Positions 29,493 to 41,294 of a stretch of DNA of 64,000 bases are shown here, one piece after another. Below the pieces are notes generated by a model, which saw only the letters and a program-made list of their open reading frames with translations, was not told the origin of the DNA and did no database searches. The stretch lies in NCBI RefSeq assembly GCF_035918315.1, contig NZ_CP142146.1:1798001-1862000 (forward strand), written 5' to 3'. Position numbers and translations under genes: made by a program. Position 1 is the stretch's first letter, and each line of letters opens with the position of its first letter. Source of the DNA: Vagococcus jeotgali (GTDB lineage: Bacteria > Bacillota > Bacilli > Lactobacillales > Vagococcaceae).

Positions 29493-30599
29493 ATGGTAGA
29501 AATAGCCTTAAAACATATTTATAAAAAATACGAAGGTAACCCAAATTATTCGGTTACAGACTTTAACTTAAATGTAGAAGATCGTGAATTCATCGTATTC
29601 GTTGGACCATCTGGTTGTGGTAAATCAACAACACTACGTATGATCGCAGGTCTTGAAGATATTTCAGAAGGTGAATTATGGATTGGGGATCGTCTTGTTA
29701 ATGATGTTGCACCAAAAGACCGTGATATCGCTATGGTATTCCAGAACTATGCTTTATATCCTCATATGACAGTTTACGATAATATGGCTTTTGGTCTAAA
29801 ACTTCGTAAATATGACAAAGAAGAAATTAGACGACGTGTAGAAAATGCTGGTGAGATTTTAGGTTTAACTGATTACTTACTACGTAAACCTGCTGCCCTA
29901 TCTGGAGGACAACGTCAGCGTGTGGCCCTAGGTCGTGCTATTGTTCGTGATGCTAAAGTCTTCTTAATGGATGAGCCTTTATCAAACTTAGATGCAAAAC
30001 TTCGTGTAGCAATGCGTGCTGAAATCGCTAAATTACACCGTCGTTTAGAAACAACAACTATCTATGTAACCCATGACCAAACAGAAGCCATGACTATGGC
30101 TGATAGAATTGTCATTATGAAAGATGGTTTCATTCAGCAAATTGGAACTCCTAAAGAAGTTTATGACACACCAGACAATGTCTTTGTAGCTGGTTTTATC
30201 GGATCACCTGCTATGAATTTATTTAATGTCACATTAGATGAAAATGGGTATATTAGTGATGGCACTGAACTACGCATACAAATTCCTGAAGGTAAATTTA
30301 AAGTCTTACGTGAAAAAGGTTATGTCGGTAAACCACTAATCTTTGGTATTCGTCCAGAAGACATTCATACAGAACCAATTGCTAAAGAAGCGGCACCTCA
30401 CAGTGTTGTCAGCTCTGAAGTTGTGGTATCTGAATTATTAGGTGCTGAAACAATGCTTTATACTAGAACAGGCGACACTGAATTCATCTCCAAAGTAGAT
30501 GCTAGATCAGCTTACTCACCTGGTGAAGTCATTGAACTTGCCTTCAATTTAAATAAGAGTCACTTCTTTGATACAGAAACAGAACAAGTGATTCGCTAA
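29493..30599 (+). CDS. msmK: Stand-alone sugar ABC transporter ATPase (MsmK/UgpC type)
   Basis: A 368-residue CUT1-family ATPase with Walker A GPSGCGKST (38-46), Q-loop Gln84, signature LSGGQRQR (136-143), Walker B VFLMDEP (156-162), and a C-terminal OB/TOBE regulatory domain (about 240-365). In Gram-positive bacteria such single ATPases energise several carbohydrate importers. No permease or binding protein is adjacent, which supports the shared-ATPase role. Confidence in the family is very high; which sugars it serves is unknown. Confidence 0.93.
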   Translation: MVEIALKHIYKKYEGNPNYSVTDFNLNVEDREFIVFVGPSGCGKSTTLRMIAGLEDISEGELWIGDRLVNDVAPKDRDIAMVFQNYALYPHMTVYDNMAFGLKLRKYDKEEIRRRVENAGEILGLTDYLLRKPAALSGGQRQRVALGRAIVRDAKVFLMDEPLSNLDAKLRVAMRAEIAKLHRRLETTTIYVTHDQTEAMTMADRIVIMKDGFIQQIGTPKEVYDTPDNVFVAGFIGSPAMNLFNVTLDENGYISDGTELRIQIPEGKFKVLREKGYVGKPLIFGIRPEDIHTEPIAKEAAPHSVVSSEVVVSELLGAETMLYTRTGDTEFISKVDARSAYSPGEVIELAFNLNKSHFFDTETEQVIR

Positions 30600-30635
30600 A
30601 ATCATTCCCTATTTTCACTTTTATTAGTGAAGTTA

Positions 30636-30681
30636 AAAAGCCCTGTTAATTTCTTCCGCTTAGGAAATTAACAGGGCTTTT
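30636..30681. terminator. Bidirectional terminator after msmK
   Basis: A perfect 18-bp stem (30636-30653 with 30664-30681) with a 10-nt loop, between the convergent msmK and niaX-like genes. Confidence 0.9.
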
Positions 30682-30688
30682 ATATATT

Positions 30689-31252
30689 TTATTTAGTAGC
30701 TTCTAAAAATGTTGGGAACTTAAATCTATTCCCTATTTTTCTAGCAATAATTAAAGATAAAGAAAAATCAATTAAACTATGAATAAAGCCACCAAATCCA
30801 ACTAAGACAATCACCGTCTGAAAAAAGGCTGGTGTGTATACAGCCTCTCCTGAATTATCCATCATGAAAAAAATTGTCACAACTAAAACTTCACAAGCTG
30901 CATGTAAAACCCCTAACACAACATTAAATACCCATATTCTTTTATTTGATTGAATACTTTGGGGACTCATTTCCAAATAAAGAGCTCCAAAATAAGCAAA
31001 AACAACATGGGTAAAAGCTCTCATCACAATAATAAAAGGAGCAGTCAAAAAAAATCCAAAAGCTGTCCCTAATGCGACCATCACAGCAACTTTAGGTGAG
31101 ATAAACATAGCTAACATCACTGGAATATGACTACCTAAAGTGTAAGAAGCTGGACCAATAACAATTCTAACTGGCATCATGATAGGAATTAAAATCCCTA
31201 ATGCAATTAAAAATGATGCATAAACCATGGGTTGTGCAGAACTTCTTCTCAT
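30689..31252 (-). CDS. ECF transporter S-component, NiaX-like (niacin)
   Basis: A 187-residue integral membrane protein with five or six helices. The N-terminal half (ALGILIPIMMPVRIVIGP, then ASYTLGSHIPVMLAMFISP) matches the predicted niacin-binding S-component NiaX of lactic acid bacteria as I remember it. GGAG precedes the ATG by seven bases. It follows rsmA by 37 bp and may share its transcript. The ECF energy module is elsewhere. Niacin as substrate is inferred from family resemblance, with no riboswitch or pathway gene nearby to confirm it. Confidence 0.65.
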   Translation of the reverse strand: MRRSSAQPMVYASFLIALGILIPIMMPVRIVIGPASYTLGSHIPVMLAMFISPKVAVMVALGTAFGFFLTAPFIIVMRAFTHVVFAYFGALYLEMSPQSIQSNKRIWVFNVVLGVLHAACEVLVVTIFFMMDNSGEAVYTPAFFQTVIVLVGFGGFIHSLIDFSLSLIIARKIGNRFKFPTFLEATK

Positions 31253-31289
31253 TATTTTTCTCCATCATATGTCTTATAATCAAGCATAC

Positions 31290-32732
<1,443 letters not shown>

Positions 32733-32740
<8 letters not shown>

Positions 32741-33509
32741 TAGTTTCAATCCTAAATAATTGATGTGCATTTTCAGTTGTCTGTCTTGCTACCCCTTGAT
32801 AAGGTAGTTGTCTGATGTCAGAAATTTTATCGACTACATAGTGCGTATAGCCAGGCTCATTACGCTTACCACGATAAGGTACTGGCGCAAGATAAGGCGC
32901 ATCTGTTTCTACTAGCATCTTATCAAGAGGTACAATGCTAGCTGCTTCTTGAACTTCTAAGGCTTTTTTAAACGTCACCACTCCACTGAATGAAATGTGC
33001 ATACCTAAATCTAAAAAGCGTTTTGCCCATTCACCATCGCCACTAAAACTATGCATAATCCCACCAATATCAGAGATATTTTCAGATTTTAATATCTTAT
33101 ACGTATCTTCCATCGCATCTCTTGTATGAATACTAATTGGTAAATTCATCTCACGAGCAATCGCTATTTGGCGTCTAAATATTTTTTCTTGAGTAGATTT
33201 ATCATCTTTCATCCAGTAATAATCTAATCCAGTCTCACCTAAAGCAACGATTTTGTCACGGGTTAATTGTTCTTGTAATCTGGTCTCAATTTCCTTATTG
33301 TAACTACCAGCCTCAGTTGGATGCCAGCCAATAATACTATAAATAAAATCGTACTCTTGACTTAGGCTCAGTGATTTATAAATAGTTGGCGTATCAAAAC
33401 CAACGACTGCCATCTCATTTACACCAAGACGTTTAGCTGTTTCAATAACTTCTGGGATGTCATCATTAAATTGTTCAGCATTAAGATGTGTGTGTGTATC
33501 AAAAATCAT
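32733..33509 (-). CDS. tatD: TatD-family metal-dependent hydrolase/DNase
   Basis: A 258-residue TIM-barrel amidohydrolase-like enzyme with metal ligands in DTHTHLN (Asp4, His6, His8 region), GETGLDYYW (Glu), SIHTRDA (His), MHSFSG (His) and ETDAPYLAP (Asp). TatD/YcfH proteins show 3'-5' exonuclease activity in vitro. It lies downstream of metG after a terminator and upstream of rnmV, with which it overlaps. Confidence 0.94.
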
Positions 33510-33538
33510 TTATCTCGTCCTTTCTATCTATTGGGATA

Positions 33539-33565
33539 GAAAAAAAGCTGACCAAAAAAGTCAGC
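33539..33565 (-). terminator. Terminator after metG
   Basis: GCTGAC (33547-33552) and GTCAGC (33560-33565) form a 6-bp stem, followed on the minus strand by a run of seven T residues. It lies between metG and tatD and may allow partial read-through. Confidence 0.7.
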
Positions 33566-33602
33566 CTCTTTTATTTTTTATCATGTTTTACTTCATTATA
33601 AA

Positions 33603-35642
<2,040 letters not shown>

Positions 35643-35724
35643 CTAGCCTCTGTAGCGTATAATCCCGTCCATTATAGCATACTTTATAATGAAGGTTTAG
35701 TCTTAAAGGTAAATTCATTATTCA

Positions 35725-36363
35725 TTAAGATTTACTTGTATTAGCTTGTCTTAAAGACATACAAGCTAAGTAAATCGGGACTAAAGATTTATAAGTTTCT
35801 AACATATATTCTCTAGCTTCATCTTGACTTAATTTAACTAATTTTTCCCTAGTTAAAACTCTACCTATTTGAAATTCTCCTTTTTTCACCGTTTTAAACC
35901 GAGTTAAATCTTTAACCAGTTGCTCCTTTTCTAAACTATGATAATTATTTTTAGTGTGATCTGTATTTATCATCATCTCACTAGGCAACTGAGTAAACCA
36001 TGCTAAGTTCTCTAGCATCAACTCAGCCATATCCACTTCAAACTCTGGATTATCAATAAATGATAACCACATGAGCGCATACTCTGGGGTGATACCTAAC
36101 TGAAAATGTGGGTATTTTTTATAGCCACGTTTATCTCCCCCCATGGCACTCCATGTAAAATCAGGAGCATTCGCTGTTCTTCTTCTATGTTGGGCGATAT
36201 GTATAGGTAAGACTTCCCCGACTTCAGAAGACAACTCGTCTACAAAATAAGTGTCTAATTCATTAAAAATCGGTTGAATCACCTCTCTAATCCCAACCAT
36301 TCTTGCCTCTAATCCTTCAATGTTAAACACATCAAATGACTTATCATCAAACATTTTCATCAA
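35725..36363 (-). CDS. DUF1054 (YktB) family protein
   Basis: This 212-residue protein matches B. subtilis YktB: FDDKSFDVFNIEGLEARM at the N-terminus, HIAQHRRRT, and GGDKRGYKKYPHFQLGI in the middle. The family has a known fold but no assigned biochemical function. The ATG at 36363 is seven bases after AAAGGTG. It is a single gene divergent from the TetR regulator. Confidence 0.85.
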   Translation of the reverse strand: MMKMFDDKSFDVFNIEGLEARMVGIREVIQPIFNELDTYFVDELSSEVGEVLPIHIAQHRRRTANAPDFTWSAMGGDKRGYKKYPHFQLGITPEYALMWLSFIDNPEFEVDMAELMLENLAWFTQLPSEMMINTDHTKNNYHSLEKEQLVKDLTRFKTVKKGEFQIGRVLTREKLVKLSQDEAREYMLETYKSLVPIYLACMSLRQANTSKS

Positions 36364-36552
36364 TACACACCTTTTCCAAATTTATTTTTCCCTCATAAAA
36401 ACTCTATATTTTATTCATATTCTAAGTCTATACTCTAACTCAGTTAATGATTTATTTACATGATTCATTATACGTGATTAATTTGTGATTATTAAAGAAA
36501 AATGCTAATATAATGACGAATAATGACAAGTTTTTTAGAAAGAAGGGGTATT

Positions 36553-37152
36553 ATGCCTAAGGAAACATTCCTAAATCTTCCCTTAGATAAGCTAACTAGG
36601 ATAGACAATATCCTTTTAGATATTTTTTTTAATCAACCAGTTAGTCAAGTGAGCGTCTCACAAATTGTGGAGCAGATGAATATGTCTCGTGGTGCTTTTT
36701 ATAAATATTTCGAAGACTTAGAAGATGCTTATGAATATACCGTTAGAAAACACGCCCTGGTTGTTCATCAAGATATTTTATTTCATATTAGACAGCATCA
36801 AGAAAATTTCTTTTTAGGCATTGAACAATATTTAGTTTGGTGTACTTCTCTAGATGTGAGTCATCCCTATTACAAGGGACTGAAACTTTTAACTCACTCA
36901 GGCGAACAACAAACAATAAAAAGAAGACCTTTATCTACCTCATCTAAAGAATTAATAGAATGGATAACTCTCCTTGAAAAAAATCAGTTTGCTATTCAAG
37001 ATACTGATGAAGCCGTCAGCCTACTCTATTTTATTATGGAGCTTGTGATGACTTCTATTTCCGATTATATTGTAAACGATTGGTATCAAGAGGAGCTAAT
37101 TAAGGATTATCGTTACAAAACAAAATGGTTGCTAAATGGACTAAAATCATAG
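36553..37152 (+). CDS. TetR-family regulator, probably of the hrtBA-like operon
   Basis: A 199-residue TetR protein starting at ATG 36553 (AAGGGG four bases upstream); a longer frame from 36523 has no site. The helix-turn-helix is VSVSQIVEQMNMSRGAFYKYF (about residues 30-50). The C-terminal ligand domain is diverged as usual. It precedes an HrtBA-like heme exporter, the arrangement of heme-sensing TetR proteins HrtR (Lactococcus) and FhtR (Enterococcus). A palindromic operator (37229-37245) lies in front of hrtB. Heme as ligand is an inference from context. Confidence 0.75.
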   Translation: MPKETFLNLPLDKLTRIDNILLDIFFNQPVSQVSVSQIVEQMNMSRGAFYKYFEDLEDAYEYTVRKHALVVHQDILFHIRQHQENFFLGIEQYLVWCTSLDVSHPYYKGLKLLTHSGEQQTIKRRPLSTSSKELIEWITLLEKNQFAIQDTDEAVSLLYFIMELVMTSISDYIVNDWYQEELIKDYRYKTKWLLNGLKS

Positions 37153-37164
37153 ATAATGGTTTTA

Positions 37165-37194
37165 TTAATTTAATTCATCTAGGAATTAAATTAA
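37165..37194. repeat. Perfect 12-bp inverted repeat between tetR and hrtB
   Basis: TTAATTTAATTC (37165-37176) and its complement (37183-37194) flank a 6-bp spacer. It lies just before the hrtB promoter region. With no T-run after it, it is a weak terminator candidate and might be a second operator. Confidence 0.6.
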
Positions 37195-37218
37195 ATGCCC
37201 TAAGTAACTCGTTTTTTT

Positions 37219-37245
37219 TATAAATAAAAGTGACAAATTGTCACT
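37219..37245 (+). promoter_or_regulatory. hrtB -10 box and overlapping TetR-type operator
   Basis: A TATAAA box (37219-37224) is followed by AGTGACAAATTGTCACT (37229-37245), a perfect 7-bp palindrome with a 3-bp spacer. The operator would cover the transcription start. Its TGACA-N5-TGTCA layout resembles the HrtR operator of Lactococcus. Transcription of hrtBA is therefore expected to be repressed until the regulator binds its inducer. Confidence 0.65.
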
Positions 37246-37269
37246 AATTACAGAAAGAAGGTTTGTATC

Positions 37270-38334
37270 ATGTTTCTAGCATTAAAAGAAATGACATATT
37301 CAAAGCTACGTTATACCTTGATTATCGGGATTATGTTTTTAATCAGTCTAGTTGTTTTTTTACTATCAGGTCTAGCAAATGGTTTATCTACTGAATTTAG
37401 ACAAGTGATAGATCAGTGGGATGCCAAAGAAATTGTTTTATCTGAAGAATCAAATAAAGTCCTGGCTGCCTCTCAGTTAAGTATGGAAGATTTAGAATTT
37501 GTCAGCTCAAATGACAAATCACCATTAGGTATTTATAGTAGCGCTATTGGAGATAGTAGTGATAAAACAAATATCACCTTTTTTGGTACAACTACTGATG
37601 CTTTTTTCTTACCAGAGATGACTCACGGTGAACCATTTAAAAAGGAAAATGAAGTTGTTATTTCACAAAACTTAGCTGATAAAGGTTATGACATTGGAGA
37701 TACTATTACATTAGGTAGTGAAGAGACACCAGTAAAAGTCGTAGGTATTTTTCCTGAAACATCATATGTTGTCACACCTGTGATGTATGGTTCTGTTAAG
37801 GTCGTAGCTGAACTTAAATTTGGTAAACAAATGGTAGCTCAAAATGAGAACTTTCCAATCAATGCTATTTTAACCAACAGTACTACAAATCTAGATAGTG
37901 ACCATTTAGTAGGATTATCAACTCAAGAATTAATTGAAAATTTACCTGGATACTCTGAACAAAGTCTAACGCTAAACGCCATGATTTACTTCTTATTTGT
38001 CATTGCTGCTGCTGTTATTGCGATCTTTATGTATGTCATCACCCTACAAAAAACAGCCATATTTGGTGTCATGAAAGTTCAAGGTATTAACACTTGGTTT
38101 ATCTCTAAATCAATTATTGCTCAATCATTTTTAGTTGGTGTATTTGGTGTCGTACTTGCCGCTGTTGTCACTTATGGGTTAAGCTTTGTCTTTCCTGCTG
38201 CTATGCCTTTTGCAATTGATATCAAACAATGGCTAATTTATGGTGTTATTTTAATAATCGTTTCAATCATTGGTGGTTTATTCTCAACTATTACTGTAAA
38301 CAAAGTCGATCCAATAAATGCAATCGGAGGGTAA
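37270..38334 (+). CDS. hrtB: HrtB-like heme-efflux ABC permease
   Basis: A 354-residue FtsX-fold permease: one N-terminal helix (LRYTLIIGIMFLISLVVFLL), an extracellular domain (about 45-235), then three helices. The N-terminal FLALKEMTYSKLRYTLI and SGLANGLS blocks and the size match HrtB, which extracts heme from the membrane for export. The paired ATPase and TetR gene strengthen the call. Other small FtsX exporters look similar, so heme as substrate needs testing. Confidence 0.75.
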   Translation: MFLALKEMTYSKLRYTLIIGIMFLISLVVFLLSGLANGLSTEFRQVIDQWDAKEIVLSEESNKVLAASQLSMEDLEFVSSNDKSPLGIYSSAIGDSSDKTNITFFGTTTDAFFLPEMTHGEPFKKENEVVISQNLADKGYDIGDTITLGSEETPVKVVGIFPETSYVVTPVMYGSVKVVAELKFGKQMVAQNENFPINAILTNSTTNLDSDHLVGLSTQELIENLPGYSEQSLTLNAMIYFLFVIAAAVIAIFMYVITLQKTAIFGVMKVQGINTWFISKSIIAQSFLVGVFGVVLAAVVTYGLSFVFPAAMPFAIDIKQWLIYGVILIIVSIIGGLFSTITVNKVDPINAIGG

Positions 38335-38338
38335 AATA

Positions 38339-39022
38339 ATGAAACCTATTTTAACAATGGAACATATTACAAAAAAATTCGGTAAAGGTCATAACGAAGT
38401 CACAGCACTTCATGATTTAAATTTTACCGTCAATGCAGGAGAATTCGTCAGTATCATCGGCCCTTCTGGTTCTGGTAAAAGTACGTTTTTAACTATTGCT
38501 GGAGGACTTCAAACACCTACTTCTGGTAGCATGACGATTAATAATAAAGAGTTTACTTCTCTAAAAGAAAAAAACCGTGCCCAGCTTAGATTCGATGAGA
38601 TTGGTTTTATTTTACAAAGTTCTAACTTGATCCCGTTTCTAACTATTGAAGATCAATTTACGTTGGTTGGAAAAATAAAAAAAGAAAAAACAGATACAAC
38701 GCGTTTAGATGATTTACTTAACTCACTTGACATTGATCACCTAAGAAAAAACTACCCAAGTGACTTATCAGGAGGAGAACGTCAACGTGTTGCTATTGGA
38801 CGTGCTTTATATAACAATCCAAGCTTAATCTTAGCAGATGAGCCCACAGCTAGCTTAGATACGGAACATGCTTATAATGTGGTGAAATTACTTGTTAAAG
38901 AAGCCCATGAAAAAAATAAAGCAACGATTATGGTAACTCATGATCAGCGTATGATTAAATGGAGTGATAAGGTCTTTAAAATGGAAGATGGAACTCTTAG
39001 TGAAGTGTTAGATTTTAAATAA
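38339..39022 (+). CDS. hrtA: HrtA-like heme-efflux ABC ATPase
   Basis: A 227-residue ABC ATPase starting at ATG 38339, seven bases after GGAGGG. It has Walker A GPSGSGKST (41-49), the Q-loop region IGFILQSSNLIPFLTIEDQF typical of HrtA, signature LSGGERQR, and LILADEPTASLD. With HrtB it would use ATP to expel excess heme. Its terminator was split by an IS256-family insertion, which could allow read-through or altered mRNA stability. Confidence 0.78.
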   Translation: MKPILTMEHITKKFGKGHNEVTALHDLNFTVNAGEFVSIIGPSGSGKSTFLTIAGGLQTPTSGSMTINNKEFTSLKEKNRAQLRFDEIGFILQSSNLIPFLTIEDQFTLVGKIKKEKTDTTRLDDLLNSLDIDHLRKNYPSDLSGGERQRVAIGRALYNNPSLILADEPTASLDTEHAYNVVKLLVKEAHEKNKATIMVTHDQRMIKWSDKVFKMEDGTLSEVLDFK

Positions 39023-39029
39023 TAAAAAC

Positions 39030-39058
39030 AAGGCTATGCTAAATTTGGCATAGCCTTA
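39030..39058 (+). terminator. hrtA terminator stem, separated from its T-run by an IS insertion
   Basis: AAGGCTATGC (39030-39039) pairs with GCATAGCCTT (39048-39057). The T-run that should follow (ATTTTTTTA) is now at 40588-40596, beyond the insertion sequence. Joining the flanks at the target duplication rebuilds a complete bidirectional terminator between hrtA and the HD-domain gene. Confidence 0.8.
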
Positions 39059-39071
39059 GAGAGTGTAATAT

Positions 39072-39130
39072 AAACCGTGTAAGTAACCTACCATCCTAGG
39101 TAGTGGGTTGCTTCGCGGTTTTTCTTTTTT
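39072..39130 (+). terminator. Left-end terminator of the insertion sequence
   Basis: AAACCGTG (39072-39079) pairs with CGCGGTTT (39114-39121), and inner AACC/GGTT and TACC/GGTA stems extend it, with a T-rich run after. Placed ahead of the transposase gene, it would block transcription entering from hrtA, a known self-limiting device of insertion sequences. Confidence 0.75.
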
Positions 39131-39157
39131 TACAATAGATTAAAGGAGTGGTAAGTC

Positions 39158-40399
39158 ATGACAAAAAAGAAAAAAGATCAAAAATCAGCGAAGTTAGCTC
39201 AATCAATTATTGATGCCTATCAACCAGAATCGGTTGAAGACATGCAAGAAGCCCTAAAAGATATTTTTGGACCGATGTTTGAAGCAATGCTTCGTGGAGA
39301 ATTAGATAATCATTTAGGTTATGAGAATCAGTCAAGACAAGAAAAAGAAACTCAAAACAGACGGAATGGATATGGAAATAAAAAATTAAAAACAAGTTTT
39401 GGTGAATTAGACATTCAGGTTCCTAGAGATAGAGACGCTTCTTTTGAGCCAGAAATCATTCCTAAAAGAAGCAGAGACGTTTCAAGTATTGAAGGAAAAG
39501 TTCTTTCTATGTATGCCAAAGGCATGAGTCAACGAGATATTGCCTCGACAATTGAAGATATTTATGGTTTTACTATTTCTCATGATATGGTATCGGATAT
39601 CACAGATCAAATATTACCAGAACTTGAGGAATGGCAAATCAGACCTCTGGCCAAATGCTATGCCTTCTTGTTTGTCGATTGTATGTATGTCACTCTAAGA
39701 GAAAATCATGAAGTGAAAGAATGTGCGGTGTATACAATTCTTGGTTATGATTTAAAAGGAAATAAAGAAATTCTAGGTCTTTGGCTAAATCAAACAGAAT
39801 CGAAAAATAGATGGATGCAGATTTTTGATGAGATTAAAGAGCGTGGCGTTGAAGATATTTTGTTTATTTCAATGGATGGTGTATCAGGGCTTGAGAATGG
39901 AGCCAAAGCTATTTTCACAGGTGTTGTCGTTCAACGTTGTCTGGTCCATTTAGTTAGAAATGCCCTTCGTTATGTGCCAAGTAAAAGTTATAAAGAGGTT
40001 TGTAAGGATATGAAGTCTTTTTACAGTGCCTCCTCTTTAAAAGCGGCTCAAACAGCTTTTGATACCTTTCAAACAAAGTGGGCAGTCTATCCTGGAGCTA
40101 TTGATGTTTGGAAAAGAAATTTCCACCATGTCGAACAATTATTTGATTACGGCTCAGCTATTCGAAAAATAATGTACACGACAAATGCTGTAGAAAGTGT
40201 TCACTCTAGTTTCCGCAAGGTAACTAAAAAAGGAGCTTTCCCTAATGAGAATGCCCTTCTTAAGCTATTATATCTTCGAGTGAAAGAACTTCAAAGTAAA
40301 TGGGAAGGTGGGCATGTTCATAATTGAGCTATGGTGCTTAACCAATTAACGGTCAACGACTCTTTTTCAAAACGTGTCGAAAAATATAATCGTTACTAA
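39158..40399 (+). pseudogene. IS256-family transposase, nonsense-mutated near the C-terminus
   Basis: A mutator-type DDE transposase with catalytic Asp174 (LFVDCMYV), Asp240 (ISMDGVSG) and Glu346 (TTNAVESVHSS), and PRDRDASFEPEIIPKR. An in-frame TGA at 40325-40327 ends it after 389 residues. The same frame continues with AMVLNQLTVNDSFSKRVEKY to a TAA at 40397-40399, the normal IS256 C-terminus, in which the stop position should be Trp. The catalytic core is complete, so the truncated protein could keep some activity, but I class it as broken. Confidence 0.82.
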
Positions 40400-40421
40400 T
40401 CAAAATAAGTGAGACATATAA

Positions 40422-40529
40422 AATTTGACAACGAGTCTCTCGTCCTGCGATTTTTTATCGGGACAAGAGGTTTATTAAAAATACCCTCTTATTCCTAGAG
40501 ATTATCACAGGACGACTCATTGTCAAATT
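40422..40529. repeat. Long imperfect palindrome inside the insertion sequence
   Basis: The left arm (40422-40451) and right arm (40504-40529) are complementary, including AATTTGACAA, GAGT and CGTCCTG blocks, apart from a 4-base insertion and a few changes. An inner AAGAGG/CCTCTT stem lies in the middle. It would fold into a stable hairpin of about 108 nt in RNA or single-stranded DNA. Confidence 0.7.
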
Positions 40530-40593
40530 GAGTTTCTATTTTTATTTTTAAGGAATTTACACACTTAACTTGACAAACCCTAGCCTTATTTTT

Positions 40594-41247
40594 TTATCCC
40601 CACTCCGCTTCAAATTTTTCAACAAAATTCCTCGTAAAATCAGTTTTTTCAACAGCTAATTCTTTAGCTGACTCAGTTTGCATCATCTCACCTAGCTTGA
40701 ATAGTTTTTCATAAAAATGATTAATAACCGTTTAATTAATTCGACACTCCTTTTTAGTCATGTCCTCTCTTGGCAAGATATCATCATCATACATAATATG
40801 CCCCGCACCTCCACCGTAATAAAATGTTCTAGCAATTCCTATAGCACCAATGGCATCTAGTCTATCTGCATCTTGTACAATCTTCGCTTCTAAACTTAAA
40901 GTATCACATTTACCTAACTGCCCACTGAAAGATATTTTAGATATGCATTCTAAAATATGGGTTATATCAATACTGGAAACCTTAATAGCATATAAAAAGT
41001 CAATCAATTCTCTTTCTGCTTCTTCAGGATTATCCACTAATTTATCATCTAAGACATCATGCAATATAGCAGCTGATAAAATAGTAAATTCAGAACCCTC
41101 TTCTTTTTTCTGAATATCCTTAGCATACCTAACGATTCGGTTAATATGAGACATATCATGTCCTGTTTTATCAGATATTAACTTAGTTGACGTGTAATCA
41201 TAGATACTTACTAATTGTTTTTCTTGTAAACTTGTCATCATCTTCAT
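40594..41247 (-). pseudogene. HD-domain phosphohydrolase (nonsense-mutated)
   Basis: The full frame is 217 residues, normal for this family. The active-site signature includes GHDMSHINRIVRYA, LHDVLDD (His-Asp pair) and QDADRLDAIGAIGIARTF. An in-frame TAA at 40732-40734 cuts it at residue 171, after KKECRIN. The downstream part continues in the same frame (INHFYEKLFKLGEMM to EAEWG) to a stop at 40594-40596. All metal-binding residues are before the stop, so a shortened product might fold. IS256-family elements flank it on both sides, one close to its stop and one about 48 bp upstream of its start. Confidence 0.82.
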
Positions 41248-41294
41248 CTCTTATACTATCATAAATAAACTAAACAAAAATAGATAGAAAAAAA

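Larger units (their letters stand above)
39059..40580 (+). mobile_element. IS256-family insertion sequence (1522 bp)
   Basis: Bounded by an exact 8-bp target duplication TAGCCTTA (39051-39058 and 40581-40588), the size produced by IS256 elements. The ends are imperfect inverted repeats sharing TGT and GTGTAA blocks. It carries one transposase frame with a premature stop, a strong left-end terminator (39072-39130) and a long palindromic segment near the right end (40422-40529). Confidence 0.88.

Noticed and set aside
29264-29524. Plus-strand open frame between folT and msmK
   Set aside because: It covers the THF riboswitch and two promoters and overlaps the msmK start; no ribosome binding site and no protein-like composition.
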